Assembly (NCBI GenBank): GCA_963829585.1
Contig: CAWHJD010000025.1
Location: 18,611-82,610 of the forward strand
Source of the DNA: Sva-07 sp963829585
GTDB lineage: Bacteria > Actinomycetota > Acidimicrobiia > Acidimicrobiales > Ilumatobacteraceae
Direction of reading: 5' to 3'
DNA: 64,000 nt
The notes beneath the pieces were generated by a model. That model was not told the origin of the DNA, did no database searches, and was given only the letters and a program-made list of their open reading frames with translations. This document shows positions 38,101 through 47,679 of the stretch, in pieces. How positions within the stretch are numbered: position 1 is the first letter of the stretch; each line of letters starts with the position of its first letter. The position numbers and the translations under genes were made by a program.

Positions 38101-39505
38101 CGGGCGGAACGCCGCGGAGCATCACGTCGCGGAGCATCTGCATTCCGTAACTCACCGGAAGGAGCCACGAAACGTACCGCGCAAGGCCTTCGAGCTGTCC
38201 GATGGCCAGGAAGAATCCACTGAAGAAGAGACTCGCGAGGAGGACGATCATCGTGTACTGAACGGCCTGCGCGTCCGACGCCGAGGCGAGCGAGATCACG
38301 AAGCCGAGCCCGATCGAGGCGAACAAGGTCAGCCCCAGGACGAGCGCCAGATCACCCATGGATCCGGCCACCGGCACGTCGAGCGTCGAGACGATGAGCG
38401 CGAGCAGAGCTGCTGCGATTGCCGCCCCGATGAGGAGGTAGGCGAGGTACTTGCCGATGAGCGCCTCGGCCGCGTTGACGGGGGCCACTCGGTACACGTC
38501 GACGATCCCCAGTTGGCTCTCGCGGACGAACGAGAGCGCGCCGAATGCAACGCCGAACTGTTGCAGCATCAGAACGACGGCGGCGGGCGCGTACCAGTCC
38601 GTGATCCTGCGTTCACCGTCGACGGCGAGTTCGATCCGACTCTCGAATGGTCGAACGAGCACTGCGGGGTCGACGTCGGTGAACGAGTCGTACTCCTCGC
38701 TGACCGTGCTCAGCAGAGTGCGCAGTTCGCTCACCTGTTCGGCCGTTGCAGAGGATGGCGACGCGTCGATCGCGTCGACGATCGACTGGATGTCCTCGAG
38801 CGGGCCGGCGACCCCTTCGGCCAGTGCGCCCGATTCGTCCGACACACCGAATCGAGCAGTCAGAGCTGTCGCCGCGTCGACGGACAGCGATATTGCGCCG
38901 ACCTGCCGATCCAGTTCCTCGACCGCAGCGGCGATCCCCTCCGAATCACCTGTTCCCACGGCACGTTCGAGGCTCTCGATGGACTCGCCGGTCGCGGAGA
39001 CGACGACACTCGCCGGTTGGGCCGCCTCCTGGCCGCGTTCGACGATGCCCGCCAGGATCTGGCTGTTGATCTCGTCCACGCCGAGCCGGCTGGCGAAGCT
39101 GATCGCGGTCTGTTCGACCGGGTCGAGGCGTGTGTGGATCACAGTGATGGGCGCACGATCACCTGCTCGGACGGTGTCGAGTGGGTCGTCGGGAAAGGTG
39201 ATGACCACGTCGACGTCGTCGGAGCGCAGGAGGCGATCGGCCTCGTCGGCGTCGCTCGTGACGCCGGCGTAGTCAACGTAGTCGCCGATCTCCTCGGCGA
39301 ACCCCTCGACACGATCGATGAACGGACTGCCCTCGGCGGCGACGAAGAGAGTCCGCAACTGCTGGGGTGTCTCCCGATATCCGATTCCGAAGATCGCCAT
39401 GATCAGGAACGGCCCGAACACCAGCGTGAGGAGGAGCAGCGGTTGGCGCACGACGTCGAGCGCCTCCTTGCGGAAGAATGCCCCGACCTGCATCGGTCGA
39501 CGCAT
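37997..39505 (-). CDS. ABC-2 type transporter permease with large extracellular domain
   Basis: A 502-residue permease. One helix (LLLLTLVFGPFLIMAIFGIGY) is followed by a large extracellular Ala/Asp/Glu-rich domain and five or six C-terminal helices ending GLVAFVFALLGARRRM. This is the YhgE/DrrB-like ABC-2 layout. ATG at 39505 is 12 bases after the ATPase stop; a GTG overlapping that stop is an alternative start. It is the last gene of the FAS1-ATPase-permease operon and exports an unknown substrate. Confidence 0.85.
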   Translation of the reverse strand: MRRPMQVGAFFRKEALDVVRQPLLLLTLVFGPFLIMAIFGIGYRETPQQLRTLFVAAEGSPFIDRVEGFAEEIGDYVDYAGVTSDADEADRLLRSDDVDVVITFPDDPLDTVRAGDRAPITVIHTRLDPVEQTAISFASRLGVDEINSQILAGIVERGQEAAQPASVVVSATGESIESLERAVGTGDSEGIAAAVEELDRQVGAISLSVDAATALTARFGVSDESGALAEGVAGPLEDIQSIVDAIDASPSSATAEQVSELRTLLSTVSEEYDSFTDVDPAVLVRPFESRIELAVDGERRITDWYAPAAVVLMLQQFGVAFGALSFVRESQLGIVDVYRVAPVNAAEALIGKYLAYLLIGAAIAAALLALIVSTLDVPVAGSMGDLALVLGLTLFASIGLGFVISLASASDAQAVQYTMIVLLASLFFSGFFLAIGQLEGLARYVSWLLPVSYGMQMLRDVMLRGVPPVTTVAVSLAAYGLVAFVFALLGARRRMGSRRPAS

Positions 39506-39516
39506 CGGCCCAGGCT

Positions 39517-40524
39517 TCACGGAGCCGAACCTTCGCCGTCGAGTGCGTGCCGCTCGATGATCTCGACGAAGATGTCGTCGTAGCTCGGTTCGAACGTGGT
39601 GATCTCGCCGACCGAGGCGCCGGCGGCGACCAGCCACTGCCTGAGATGCGTCGCAGGGTCGTCGAGATCTCCGTTCACGACCACCCTCATGCCGGCATCG
39701 GTGATCTGAACGGACCGCACGTGATCGGCCTCGCGAAGACGTTGCAGCACATGACGGGGGAGCCATCCGTCGAGTTCGACCAGGATCGGGTGGCCGCCGT
39801 AGGCGAACTCGGCGAGTTGCGCGGGAGGGAGAACCGTCAGGAGGCGGCCTTCCGCCATCACTGCGACGACATCGCACGACACGGCCTCACCCACGTACTG
39901 CGTCGGGACGACGACGGTCCTGCCTTCGTCACGCAGCGCACGAAAGTGCTCCCAGAACCGTTCGCGCAGGATCGGGTCGACGCCGGCGGTCGGCTCGTCG
40001 AGGAACAGCAGTTGAGGTTCGTGCACCAGCGTGGCCGCGAGAGCGAGGCGGCGCTGCATACCGCCGGAACACTCCGACAACTTCTTCGAACGATGATCCC
40101 AGAGATCGACCAGATCGAGCAGTGTTCTGAGGCGGCGGCGCCGGCCGCGAAGCGGAACACCGTACATCGACGCCGCGAAGTTGAGGTTCTCCGACACGGT
40201 GAGATTCGGGAACAGCACCGGGAGTTGCGGCATGTAGCCCAACCTGGTTCGTTGCTCGACCGTGAAGGTCGTGGGATCGTTCTCGAACACCCGCACCTGC
40301 CCGGTCGTCGGCGTGATCATGCCCGTGAGGATCTGCACGAGGGTGGTCTTGCCGCAGCCACTCGGTCCGATCAGTCCGACAATGGCGCCGCTCGGGATGG
40401 CGATGGTGATGTCGTGGAGCACCGGCCGATTCCCGAACTCCTTGCCGACCGACACGGCCTCGGCAACCGGCGAGCCGATCGCTCCGACCACCCGCGGGCT
40501 CAACGGGGCTTGCGTGGGGGGCAT
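39517..40524 (-). CDS. ABC transporter ATP-binding protein
   Basis: A 335-residue ATPase with Walker A IGPSGCGKTTL, signature LSECSGGMQRRLALAA, Walker B LLFLDEPTAGVDP and a C-terminal domain of about 100 residues, probably regulatory. The switch His is replaced by Gln in VVVPTQYV, which may reduce hydrolysis rate. The ATG shares one base with the FAS1 gene's stop (TGATG), so translation is coupled; an in-frame GTG sits at 40527. It energises the permease encoded downstream. Confidence 0.88.
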   Translation of the reverse strand: MPPTQAPLSPRVVGAIGSPVAEAVSVGKEFGNRPVLHDITIAIPSGAIVGLIGPSGCGKTTLVQILTGMITPTTGQVRVFENDPTTFTVEQRTRLGYMPQLPVLFPNLTVSENLNFAASMYGVPLRGRRRRLRTLLDLVDLWDHRSKKLSECSGGMQRRLALAATLVHEPQLLFLDEPTAGVDPILRERFWEHFRALRDEGRTVVVPTQYVGEAVSCDVVAVMAEGRLLTVLPPAQLAEFAYGGHPILVELDGWLPRHVLQRLREADHVRSVQITDAGMRVVVNGDLDDPATHLRQWLVAAGASVGEITTFEPSYDDIFVEIIERHALDGEGSAP

Positions 40525-41186
40525 CACTGATCGATCAGGACACGATCGATCGCATACACCTGGATTTCGCGTTCGGAACTGGAGGAGTCCTCGTCGAGTT
40601 GCTCGATCTCGGTGACCGTCGCGCCACCGACGTCGACAGTTTCCCCGTTGACCGTGACGGTGAGTTCGTCCCCGGCGAGTGACTCCACCGTCGACTGTGC
40701 CCGGAGTTCGTCGAACGAATACGCATCCACCAGGATGTGCCGCCGAAGGACGTCGTCGACCGACGACGGATCGGCCAACAGCTGGGCCAAATCGTCCGAC
40801 GACATGGCGCCGAACGCACTGTCGGTCGGGGCGAGAATCGTGACGTCCCGATCCTCGATCTCGTCGGCGAGACCCGACAGGCTGAGGGCCCGGAGCATCG
40901 TGCCGAAGTCGCCGTCAGCGAGCGAGCTCGTCGCCTCCTCGAGGCGCTCGGACGCGTCGTCGACGACCTCCGATGCGTCAGTGATCATCTCGTCGTCGAC
41001 GTCGATGTCGACCGACGACTCGACCATCGATGACACCGCGCCGGGGTCGACGACCGTGTCACCATCGCTCCCGCACGCGGCCAGTGCGGCTGCCAGCGCG
41101 ACCGATGAGACGAGAGCAGCCCGGTGAGTGCGTGACGGCCGGCGGGAATGTCTGTCCCGCCCCAGGGACGGTTGGTTCCGGATCAT
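40524..41186 (-). CDS. Lipoprotein with fasciclin (FAS1) domain
   Basis: A 220-residue secreted lipoprotein: signal peptide with lipobox (AAALAACG), an acidic Ser/Asp/Glu-rich spacer, and a FAS1 domain at about 90-218 (MLRALSLSGLADEI, then DVTILAPTDSAFGAM, the FAS1 H1-like motif LRRHILVDAYSF and an IYAIDRVLI end). FAS1 domains mediate adhesion or ligand binding outside the cell. A ggaag ribosome site precedes ATG at 41186. It overlaps the ATPase gene, so it is the first gene of an ABC operon and may be an adaptor for the exported substrate. Confidence 0.85.
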   Translation of the reverse strand: MIRNQPSLGRDRHSRRPSRTHRAALVSSVALAAALAACGSDGDTVVDPGAVSSMVESSVDIDVDDEMITDASEVVDDASERLEEATSSLADGDFGTMLRALSLSGLADEIEDRDVTILAPTDSAFGAMSSDDLAQLLADPSSVDDVLRRHILVDAYSFDELRAQSTVESLAGDELTVTVNGETVDVGGATVTEIEQLDEDSSSSEREIQVYAIDRVLIDQ

Positions 41187-41281
41187 GGTCTCTTCCTTTC
41201 GTCGGAGAGCCCACTACCCGCTCGGCGACACAGCGAAACGCAGGTCCGGCGCTCCGGCGGCCGCTGTCGATCAGGCGGAGA

Positions 41282-43666
41282 TCAGGCGGAATGGTGCAAT
41301 GCGATGATGGCGATGTCGTCGCGGGGGTCCGGCACCGCCTCGGCCAGTTGCGCGACTTCGATGACTCCGTCCCCACCCCGCACGGCCTGAGCGTGACGGA
41401 CGAGTGTCTCGAGCCCGGTGTCGAGCGTCTCATCTCGTCGCTCGACCAGTCCGTCGGTGAACAACACGACGCTGGTTCCCGTGGGCAACGGCACACTCGA
41501 CGTCGTGAACGTGTGGTCGTCGACGACACCGAGCGGTGGGCCTGCGTCGGACTGCAGGTAGCCGGCGCCCGTGCCACTCACGACCAACGGATCGAAGTGG
41601 CCGGCTCGGGACCAGTGCAGGGTGGATCGGTCGAGGTCGGCGACCGCGTAGCAGCACGTCGTGAACGGTGCACGGGGGCCGGCCAGCCGCCGGACCACGG
41701 TGTTGGCCTCGGTGAGAACAGCCCCGGGATCCTGAAGATGCGCTGCAGCAGCTCGCACCACGTGGCGCACGCTCAGCATCGTCGTGGCGGCCTCGGACCC
41801 GTGGCCCGCGACGTCGGCGATGACCAAGCCCACGCGACGCGGCCCGAGAACGATGACGTCGTACCAGTCACCCCCGATCGGCTGGTCCGACTGGATCGGT
41901 CGGTGATGAGCGGTGATGACCCCCCCTTCGATCGTCGGTATCGGGTCGGGGAGCGCGGCGCGTTGCACGACTCGTGCTGTCACGCGATGTTCCTCGGCGA
42001 GTCGCTCGGCCTCCACGGCGATCTCCCTGGCCTTGACGACCGCGGTCATGTCGCGCGTCGAGGAGATGTAGCCGTCGTCGAACTTCACCGCCTGGATGCT
42101 CCAATACCCGTCGATCGGGCCGGTGTCGGTGACGTCCTGGTAGCTCATGGCATCCTGAACGAACGGCTCGCCGGTTTCGACGACGCTGCGGAACGATGCG
42201 AAGAGGCTGCTCGTCCGCATCGCCGGATACAGCTCGCACAATCGTCCTCCGACGAGTTCCTGTGCCGACCTTCCGGCGCCGTCGATGCTTCGGGCGTTGA
42301 CGAAGAGGATCTCGAAATCGACGATTTCGCCGTCGTCGTCGCGTATGGCCCTGGTGATGGCAACCGCGTCGAGCATCGCGTCGAGGGCACCGCGGAAGCG
42401 ATCGAGCAGAGCGGCCTCTGACAGTTCGACTCGTCGGATCGCGAGGGCCACGATCGCGGCCACGGTGTTCTGGAGGTCGTGCGCGGTGGCCATCGGGTTG
42501 CCGGGTGTCGGCCAGGCCACCCGATAGACGGCAAGAGCGCGGCGGCAGTCGTCCGGGTCGGCCACCGGCACCCACGCGGAACTCTCGTCACCCGACGCTC
42601 GCATGTTTGCCGTGACCTGTGGTGGATTGCGCGATTCGAAGTCCGTGAGCGACAACACCGAGATCGTGGTGATCGACCTGGCCGCCTGGGCGAACGGAGT
42701 CGGGTCATGGAGCCGGATCTCCCGCCCGGCCCACGCCGTCGTGACCGCTTCGCTGTATCCGCGAAGTGACGGATGGACGACCAGCAGTGACCGGGACGTG
42801 TCGACGAACGCCATCGCCGCGCGGCACGAGAAGGCCTCGGCGAGGAATCGGCACGTCGATTCGGCGATCGCGTCCCGGCTCAGCGCCATGGAGAGCTCTC
42901 GCGCGAGCAGAGCCAGCAGTTCGGTTCGGCGTCGGCCGATCTCGTCGGCAGTCACGTCCTCGACGGTGCAACCCACGGCGATCAACCGGTCACCCGCCAC
43001 GACCGGGTAGTAGCTGATCTTCCAATGACGTTCATCCGTGCCGCCGATGTCCGACGACAGGTGATGGTCGAGGATCGGTCTGCCGGTTTCGAGAACGTGG
43101 CGCAACATGGGTTCGTACAACTCGGCGATCGACGGATTGACCTCTGATGGCTGACGGCCGAGGTGCGCTGCTGCAGGCATGCCGTTGGCTTCGGCGAGGT
43201 TCTCGTTGACGACGATGAACCGCAACGACTTGTCGAACAAGGCCATACCGATCGGTGCGTGCTCGATCACTGCCTCGAACAGCTCGCGGCCGTAGGCCTC
43301 CCTCTTCTCGGCTGCCTGCATCCGTGCAATCAACGAGATGGCGATCAGGGAACCGGCCGCGAAGAGCAGGACACCCAGGGCCGGTCGCACGCCCTCCAAG
43401 CGGAACGAGAACCTGGGCTCCGAGTACTCCCACCACATGAGGATCGTGGACGTCGCTGCCGCAACCCGCGCGGACCGGGTGCCGATGGTTCCCCCGATCG
43501 CCACGATCATCACGAGCAGGATCGCGCCCGGCCGCAGGGAGATGGGGTCCTCCGCTATCTCCAGGAGCAGCGAGATCGAAATCGGCGCACCGACACCGAT
43601 CACGACATCACGCAGGAGCGTGCCGAGAGGGTTGTCGAGCTTCAACGTCCAACGGCGATTGTGCAT
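41282..43666 (-). CDS. Membrane PAS-GAF-SpoIIE (PP2C-type) phosphatase
   Basis: A 794-residue sensor phosphatase. Two or three N-terminal helices (DUF4118-like), a PAS domain (ELFEAVIEHAPIGMALFD), a GAF-like domain, a second PAS, and a C-terminal SpoIIE/RsbU PP2C domain (ADVAGHGSEAATTM with metal-binding Asp, HWSRAGHFDPLVV, LFTDGLVE, DDIAIIALH). It senses a signal at the membrane and dephosphorylates an anti-anti-sigma factor, such as the STAS protein encoded at 48758. That pairing is inference. Start near 43666 from an in-frame ATG. Confidence 0.88.
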   Translation of the reverse strand: MHNRRWTLKLDNPLGTLLRDVVIGVGAPISISLLLEIAEDPISLRPGAILLVMIVAIGGTIGTRSARVAAATSTILMWWEYSEPRFSFRLEGVRPALGVLLFAAGSLIAISLIARMQAAEKREAYGRELFEAVIEHAPIGMALFDKSLRFIVVNENLAEANGMPAAAHLGRQPSEVNPSIAELYEPMLRHVLETGRPILDHHLSSDIGGTDERHWKISYYPVVAGDRLIAVGCTVEDVTADEIGRRRTELLALLARELSMALSRDAIAESTCRFLAEAFSCRAAMAFVDTSRSLLVVHPSLRGYSEAVTTAWAGREIRLHDPTPFAQAARSITTISVLSLTDFESRNPPQVTANMRASGDESSAWVPVADPDDCRRALAVYRVAWPTPGNPMATAHDLQNTVAAIVALAIRRVELSEAALLDRFRGALDAMLDAVAITRAIRDDDGEIVDFEILFVNARSIDGAGRSAQELVGGRLCELYPAMRTSSLFASFRSVVETGEPFVQDAMSYQDVTDTGPIDGYWSIQAVKFDDGYISSTRDMTAVVKAREIAVEAERLAEEHRVTARVVQRAALPDPIPTIEGGVITAHHRPIQSDQPIGGDWYDVIVLGPRRVGLVIADVAGHGSEAATTMLSVRHVVRAAAAHLQDPGAVLTEANTVVRRLAGPRAPFTTCCYAVADLDRSTLHWSRAGHFDPLVVSGTGAGYLQSDAGPPLGVVDDHTFTTSSVPLPTGTSVVLFTDGLVERRDETLDTGLETLVRHAQAVRGGDGVIEVAQLAEAVPDPRDDIAIIALHHSA

Positions 43667-43803
43667 GCCTCCGCTCGTTCCGTCTTCGAATCCACTGAGA
43701 CCCTGAGGCGGCTCATGCTTTCACACCCCGCTGGGTCGACGAAAGGGCCTGTCGCGGCAGTCAGCATGGTCCCGTCCAGGAGCGTCCAGGAGCCGCGTGG
43801 GTG

Positions 43804-44595
43804 TCACGACCTCGAGGTCAGGACGGTCGCGCCCACGAGCACCTCGCCCGACCCGATCATCTCGCCGAGGTGGTGTTGATCCGTTCGCCACATGTCGAAT
43901 GCCGGGTCGCCGTCGTGCTCGGCTTCCACTCGTGCTGCGACGTAGCCGCCGACGTCTGCCCACGAGCCGACTGACGGTTCGGCAATTGCCCGTTCCGTCA
44001 CCTCGTAGCGCGAACCCATCAGGCACTCGATCCTCTCCAGCGGGCGAAACCAGTTCGGCGGGGCAATCACCTCGTCATGGCCGTTGGCGACCAGGTCGAC
44101 GATGCAGACGCGGCCTCCGACGAGCAGGACGCGAGCGAGTTCCGAGGCCAGCACGTCGACGTCCTCGAGGAGCGACGTCACCCCGATGAGCACGGCGGCG
44201 GCGATCGATGCGGACCGAACGGGGAGCGCATGGCCGGATCCCTGCACGACCCTCAACGACTCGAACAACTTGCGCGCCCCGAGGGTGCTGCCCTGTCCCG
44301 GATCGACCGCGATCACCTCACGTGCGGACGCCGTTGCCCACATGGTGCTGATGCCGCCCAACCCTGCTCCGATGTCGAGACACGGGCCCGCCGGCGACTG
44401 GTCGGCGGCTCGTGTCAACATCGGCATGAGCTGCGGGAAGCCGGGAGCGGCGCTCGCCGCGATGGCGTGGAGAGGGACCGGCACCTCCCGGTCGATCACC
44501 TCGGCCCTCCACAACGCCGGCTGATCGAACAGCTCGTCGACCCCCGACGGGACCTCGACGCTCGGTTGGGCAACCTGTGGGCCATCGATCGACAC
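43804..44595 (-). CDS. Class I SAM-dependent methyltransferase
   Basis: A 263-residue protein with a Rossmann methyltransferase core: CLDIGAGLGGIS (SAM motif I), VIAVDPGQGS (motif II acidic residue), SGHALPVRSASIAAAVLIGVT (motif III) and LLVGGRVCIVDLV (post-I). It resembles small-molecule or ubiquinone-type methyltransferases; substrate unknown. GTG at 44595 is chosen as start because upstream codons lack homology. It is divergent from the FAD-Rieske gene. Confidence 0.8.
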   Translation of the reverse strand: MSIDGPQVAQPSVEVPSGVDELFDQPALWRAEVIDREVPVPLHAIAASAAPGFPQLMPMLTRAADQSPAGPCLDIGAGLGGISTMWATASAREVIAVDPGQGSTLGARKLFESLRVVQGSGHALPVRSASIAAAVLIGVTSLLEDVDVLASELARVLLVGGRVCIVDLVANGHDEVIAPPNWFRPLERIECLMGSRYEVTERAIAEPSVGSWADVGGYVAARVEAEHDGDPAFDMWRTDQHHLGEMIGSGEVLVGATVLTSRS

Positions 44596-44718
44596 GCCGT
44601 GATCGTACCCCGGATGGCGGCCCCGTAACCCGAACCGAACCCCAACATCCACGGTGAGAGCTGCGAGGTGAGAGCTGCGAGAGGTGTGACTCGGGTCGGT
44701 CGTGGGTACCAGTCGGCA

Positions 44719-46257
44719 ATGTCGACAGCTTCGTCACCGATGGTTTCCGACTCGTATTGGCTCGATTCCGCTCGAGACGGCGCCACCCGCTCGGCCGATG
44801 GGGTCGTTCCGCCCCAAGGATTCGAGTGCGAGGTCATCGTCATCGGCGGTGGCCTCGCGGGGATGCTCACCGCACTGGAACTGAGTGAGCAGGGGGCCCA
44901 GGTCGCGGTCCTCGAGGCACGGACGGTTGCGGGACGTACGACGGGGCACAGCACGGCGAAGGTCACGGCGCTCCACGGATCGATCTATCACGAGCTGGTC
45001 GCCGGAAAGGGGCTCGACGCTGCCTCGTGCTATGCCGAGTCCAATCTGCGAGCCGTCGAACGGATACGCGCGTTGATCGGCGAGCTGGGGATCGATTGCG
45101 ATGCGATGGATTCGCACGCGTACACGTGCGTCGAGGATGACGTGGCGCTTCTGGAGAAGGAGTACGAGGCTGCGCTCGCGTGCGGTCTGCCCGTGTCATG
45201 GGAGGTCCCGACCGAGCTCCCGGTTCCGGTAGCCGGCGCCGTCATGCTCGCTGATCAGCTTCAGATCGACCCGGTGAAGCTGTGCAGGGGAGTGGTGACG
45301 AGACTGCGCGCACTCGGAACGAGCGTCTTCGAAGGCGTCAGGGTGACCGGTGTGCACGAGGACCCGAACAACTGCGTCGTCGAAGGACCTGGCTTCGCCG
45401 CTCGGTGCGACGTAGCTGTGATCACGACACATCTACCGATCGTGGATCCCGCCCTGCTCGCAGGGCGCACGACGCCGGTCCGGTCCTATGTCGTTGCGGG
45501 CACAGTGGCCGGGGATTCGCCGAAGGGCATGTACCTGGCTGCCGATGCAGGGTGGTCGGTCCGCTCTGCCGGGGCCGACCAGCGCACGGTGCTCGTCGGC
45601 GGCGAAGGGCATTCGGTGCTCGACGGCGTCGACTCGGAGCCCCATGTCGAACGGCTGGAAGCCTTTGCCCGCGATCGGTTCGGGATGAAGGTGTCGCATC
45701 GGTGGTCGGCCTTCGACTACCGGTCGGTCGACGGTCTGCCCTTCGTCGGGGCGCTCGCACCCGGGAGCGAGCGTCGCTATGTCGCCACAGGATTCGGCAA
45801 GTGGGGAATGTCGATGAGTGCAGTGGCAGCGGAGGTCATCTCGGACAGGATCGGCGGCCGAATCACTGCGGGCACCGAACTGTTCGACGCCACCCGGTTG
45901 TTGGGAACGCTCAGCCGTGCAGCCGTCAAGCACAACGCGAAGGTCTCCAAGCGGTTCGTCGGTGATCGGGTCCGCCCGTCACACAGCAGCGTCCAGGATG
46001 CGAACGAACTCGAACCCGGGACGGGTGTGGTGATTCGACGAGGCACCTCGTTGTTGGCGCTCTCACGGGGGCTCGACGGCTCGACGCACTGCGTTGATGC
46101 AGCGTGCACCCATCTCGGCTGCATCGTTGCATTCAACGCCGGTGAGCAGACATGGGACTGCCCGTGTCATGGCTCCCGGTTCACACTGGACGGTCAAGTG
46201 CTCGACGGCCCGGCGCGCGATCCACTCGAGTCGATCGCGGTGGAGGCCGATCGATGA
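44719..46257 (+). CDS. FAD-dependent oxidoreductase with C-terminal Rieske domain
   Basis: A 512-residue protein. DAO-type FAD domain: EVIVIGGGLAGMLTALELSEQG binds FAD, and LPFVGALAPG with a GFGKWGMSMS strand completes it. A C-terminal Rieske [2Fe-2S] domain has CTHLGCI and CPCHGSRF, giving both Cys-His ligand pairs. This combination (PuhA-/glycine-oxidase-like fused to Rieske) is known in firmicutes and actinobacteria. It may oxidise an amine or act in redox stress. ATG at 44719 (MSTASSPMVSD) is preferred. It is divergent from the methyltransferase. Confidence 0.88.
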   Translation: MSTASSPMVSDSYWLDSARDGATRSADGVVPPQGFECEVIVIGGGLAGMLTALELSEQGAQVAVLEARTVAGRTTGHSTAKVTALHGSIYHELVAGKGLDAASCYAESNLRAVERIRALIGELGIDCDAMDSHAYTCVEDDVALLEKEYEAALACGLPVSWEVPTELPVPVAGAVMLADQLQIDPVKLCRGVVTRLRALGTSVFEGVRVTGVHEDPNNCVVEGPGFAARCDVAVITTHLPIVDPALLAGRTTPVRSYVVAGTVAGDSPKGMYLAADAGWSVRSAGADQRTVLVGGEGHSVLDGVDSEPHVERLEAFARDRFGMKVSHRWSAFDYRSVDGLPFVGALAPGSERRYVATGFGKWGMSMSAVAAEVISDRIGGRITAGTELFDATRLLGTLSRAAVKHNAKVSKRFVGDRVRPSHSSVQDANELEPGTGVVIRRGTSLLALSRGLDGSTHCVDAACTHLGCIVAFNAGEQTWDCPCHGSRFTLDGQVLDGPARDPLESIAVEADR

Positions 46258-46376
46258 GGGCCGAGATGAGGACCGAACCATGAGGGCTGGACCATGAGAG
46301 GCGAACTCCTCGATGCGCAAGGGTCCTGGTCGCGGGACGGTCCCACCGGCGTCAGGACACCTGGGAGGTGGTCACC

Positions 46377-46883
46377 GTGGCGACCCATTTTGATGCACCA
46401 TCGGACGCGCGTCGCAACGAAGCCGTACAGTTCGGTGCGCCCCGAGAACGAACCGCAGAAGGCAAGACGGTAAATGGCGGAGACGATGACGACGATGGTG
46501 CCGCAACGATGCTGATCCGTGTGCCCGCACGGCCGGGGGAGTTGGCTCGCATACGGTCGGGCGTTCGCGCGTACATCGAGGAGGCCGGTGGTGAGTCCGA
46601 TGTCGCGGACGATCTCGAGCTGGTGGTCAGTGAGCTGGCCACCAACGTGATCGAACACACGTCGTCGAAGAGCATCACCGTGGTCATCGAACGAACCGGC
46701 ACCGGATGGATCATCGAGGTCGCCGACGTCGAGGACACCTCTCTGCTCGATCACATTTCGCTTCCTCCGGCAACGTCGCTCACAGGACGAGGGCTGTTCG
46801 TGGTGAGGTCGCTCGTCGACACGCTCGAAGTAATCGAGACGGCAACAGCGCGCGCGGTGCGCTGCATGCGCTTGGCCAACTGA
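46377..46883 (+). CDS. Anti-sigma-factor-type serine kinase (RsbW-like HATPase)
   Basis: A 168-residue protein with a GHKL ATPase domain: ELVVSELATNVIEHT (N box), VADVEDTSLLD (D-box-like) and a GRGLFVVRSLVD (G2-box) motif, as in RsbW, SpoIIAB or orphan RsbW-like kinases. It would phosphorylate a STAS protein and bind a SigB/F-type sigma factor. GTG at 46377 has a strong ribosome site (gggaggtgg, 46362-46370). The N-terminal 45 residues are not conserved. Whether it pairs with the sigma gene at 49653 is not shown by sequence, since a second such gene lies next to it. Confidence 0.8.
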   Translation: MATHFDAPSDARRNEAVQFGAPRERTAEGKTVNGGDDDDDGAATMLIRVPARPGELARIRSGVRAYIEEAGGESDVADDLELVVSELATNVIEHTSSKSITVVIERTGTGWIIEVADVEDTSLLDHISLPPATSLTGRGLFVVRSLVDTLEVIETATARAVRCMRLAN

Positions 46884-46971
46884 GCGAGTGCGCGCAGGCG
46901 GCGTCGAGCCGCCGATGCACACGACGGCTCGCGCCACGGCGCTCACGGCGCGATCGGCCAGCTCGTTTCGG

Positions 46972-47538
46972 TCACGACCGTGACGACGATGACGCCCGCT
47001 TCTTCGTCGTGCTCCTGTTCCCCGAGTTCCTCTTCGCCGAACCCGACTTCGCGGAACTCTTCTTGGCCGTGCGCTTCGACGAGCGTCGCGGGGGTCGGGG
47101 TGCAATCGGGACGCCTGCGGCCTCCTTCGCAGCGGCGATGGCATCTCCGAGAGCTGCCCACTCGGCAGGCTCCAACTCGTCCTTCAAGTCGGGCAACAAT
47201 TCGGACTCTTCCTCGTCGACGTGGTGCTTGATGCCGGCAGCCAACATCTCCACCGCGGCGCCGAACCCGGGCTCGCGGACGAGCTGGACCACGGTCGCCA
47301 GGCCGGTGCGGGCAAGTTCATGCTCGACTTCGGCCTCCTCGCGATCTTCCTCACCGACTTCCTCGGCGAGCGACGGGTACACGATCTGCTCTTCGATGTC
47401 CATGTGCAGGTTGAGCTTCATGGCGAGTTCATCGACGAGTGCCTCGCGTTCGTTCCCCTCGTCGCTGTCTGCCAGCTTCCGGAGGATCTGCTCGACTTCG
47501 CGATGATCGGCCTTCAAGATCTGGATCGGATCGTTCAT
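46972..47538 (-). CDS. Hemerythrin-domain protein with basic C-terminal tail
   Basis: A 188-residue protein. Residues 1-140 are a HHE/hemerythrin domain with its di-iron ligands: ILKADHREVE (His11), LNLHMDIEEQIVYP (His, Glu), EAEVEHELA (His) and IKHHVDEEESELLP (His, Glu). The last 45 residues are a Lys/Arg/Ser/Ala tail (RSSKRTAKKSSAK and on) that resembles histone H1 or HupB tails. A second protein of this build is encoded at 54781. The tail suggests DNA or nucleoid binding, which is inference. Good ribosome site (aaggga). Confidence 0.85.
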   Translation of the reverse strand: MNDPIQILKADHREVEQILRKLADSDEGNEREALVDELAMKLNLHMDIEEQIVYPSLAEEVGEEDREEAEVEHELARTGLATVVQLVREPGFGAAVEMLAAGIKHHVDEEESELLPDLKDELEPAEWAALGDAIAAAKEAAGVPIAPRPPRRSSKRTAKKSSAKSGSAKRNSGNRSTTKKRASSSSRS

Positions 47539-47679
47539 GGTTGTTCCCTTCGTTCAAGTGAAGCCGTCGACGATCGCCGGCAGAGTCCGCCTTACCCCGG
47601 GGTCCATCGACTGACACCTCCGATTGTCGAGAAAGGAACGTCGAGGAGGGATTGCCGCGGAGGTTCACGGGAGGAGCGG

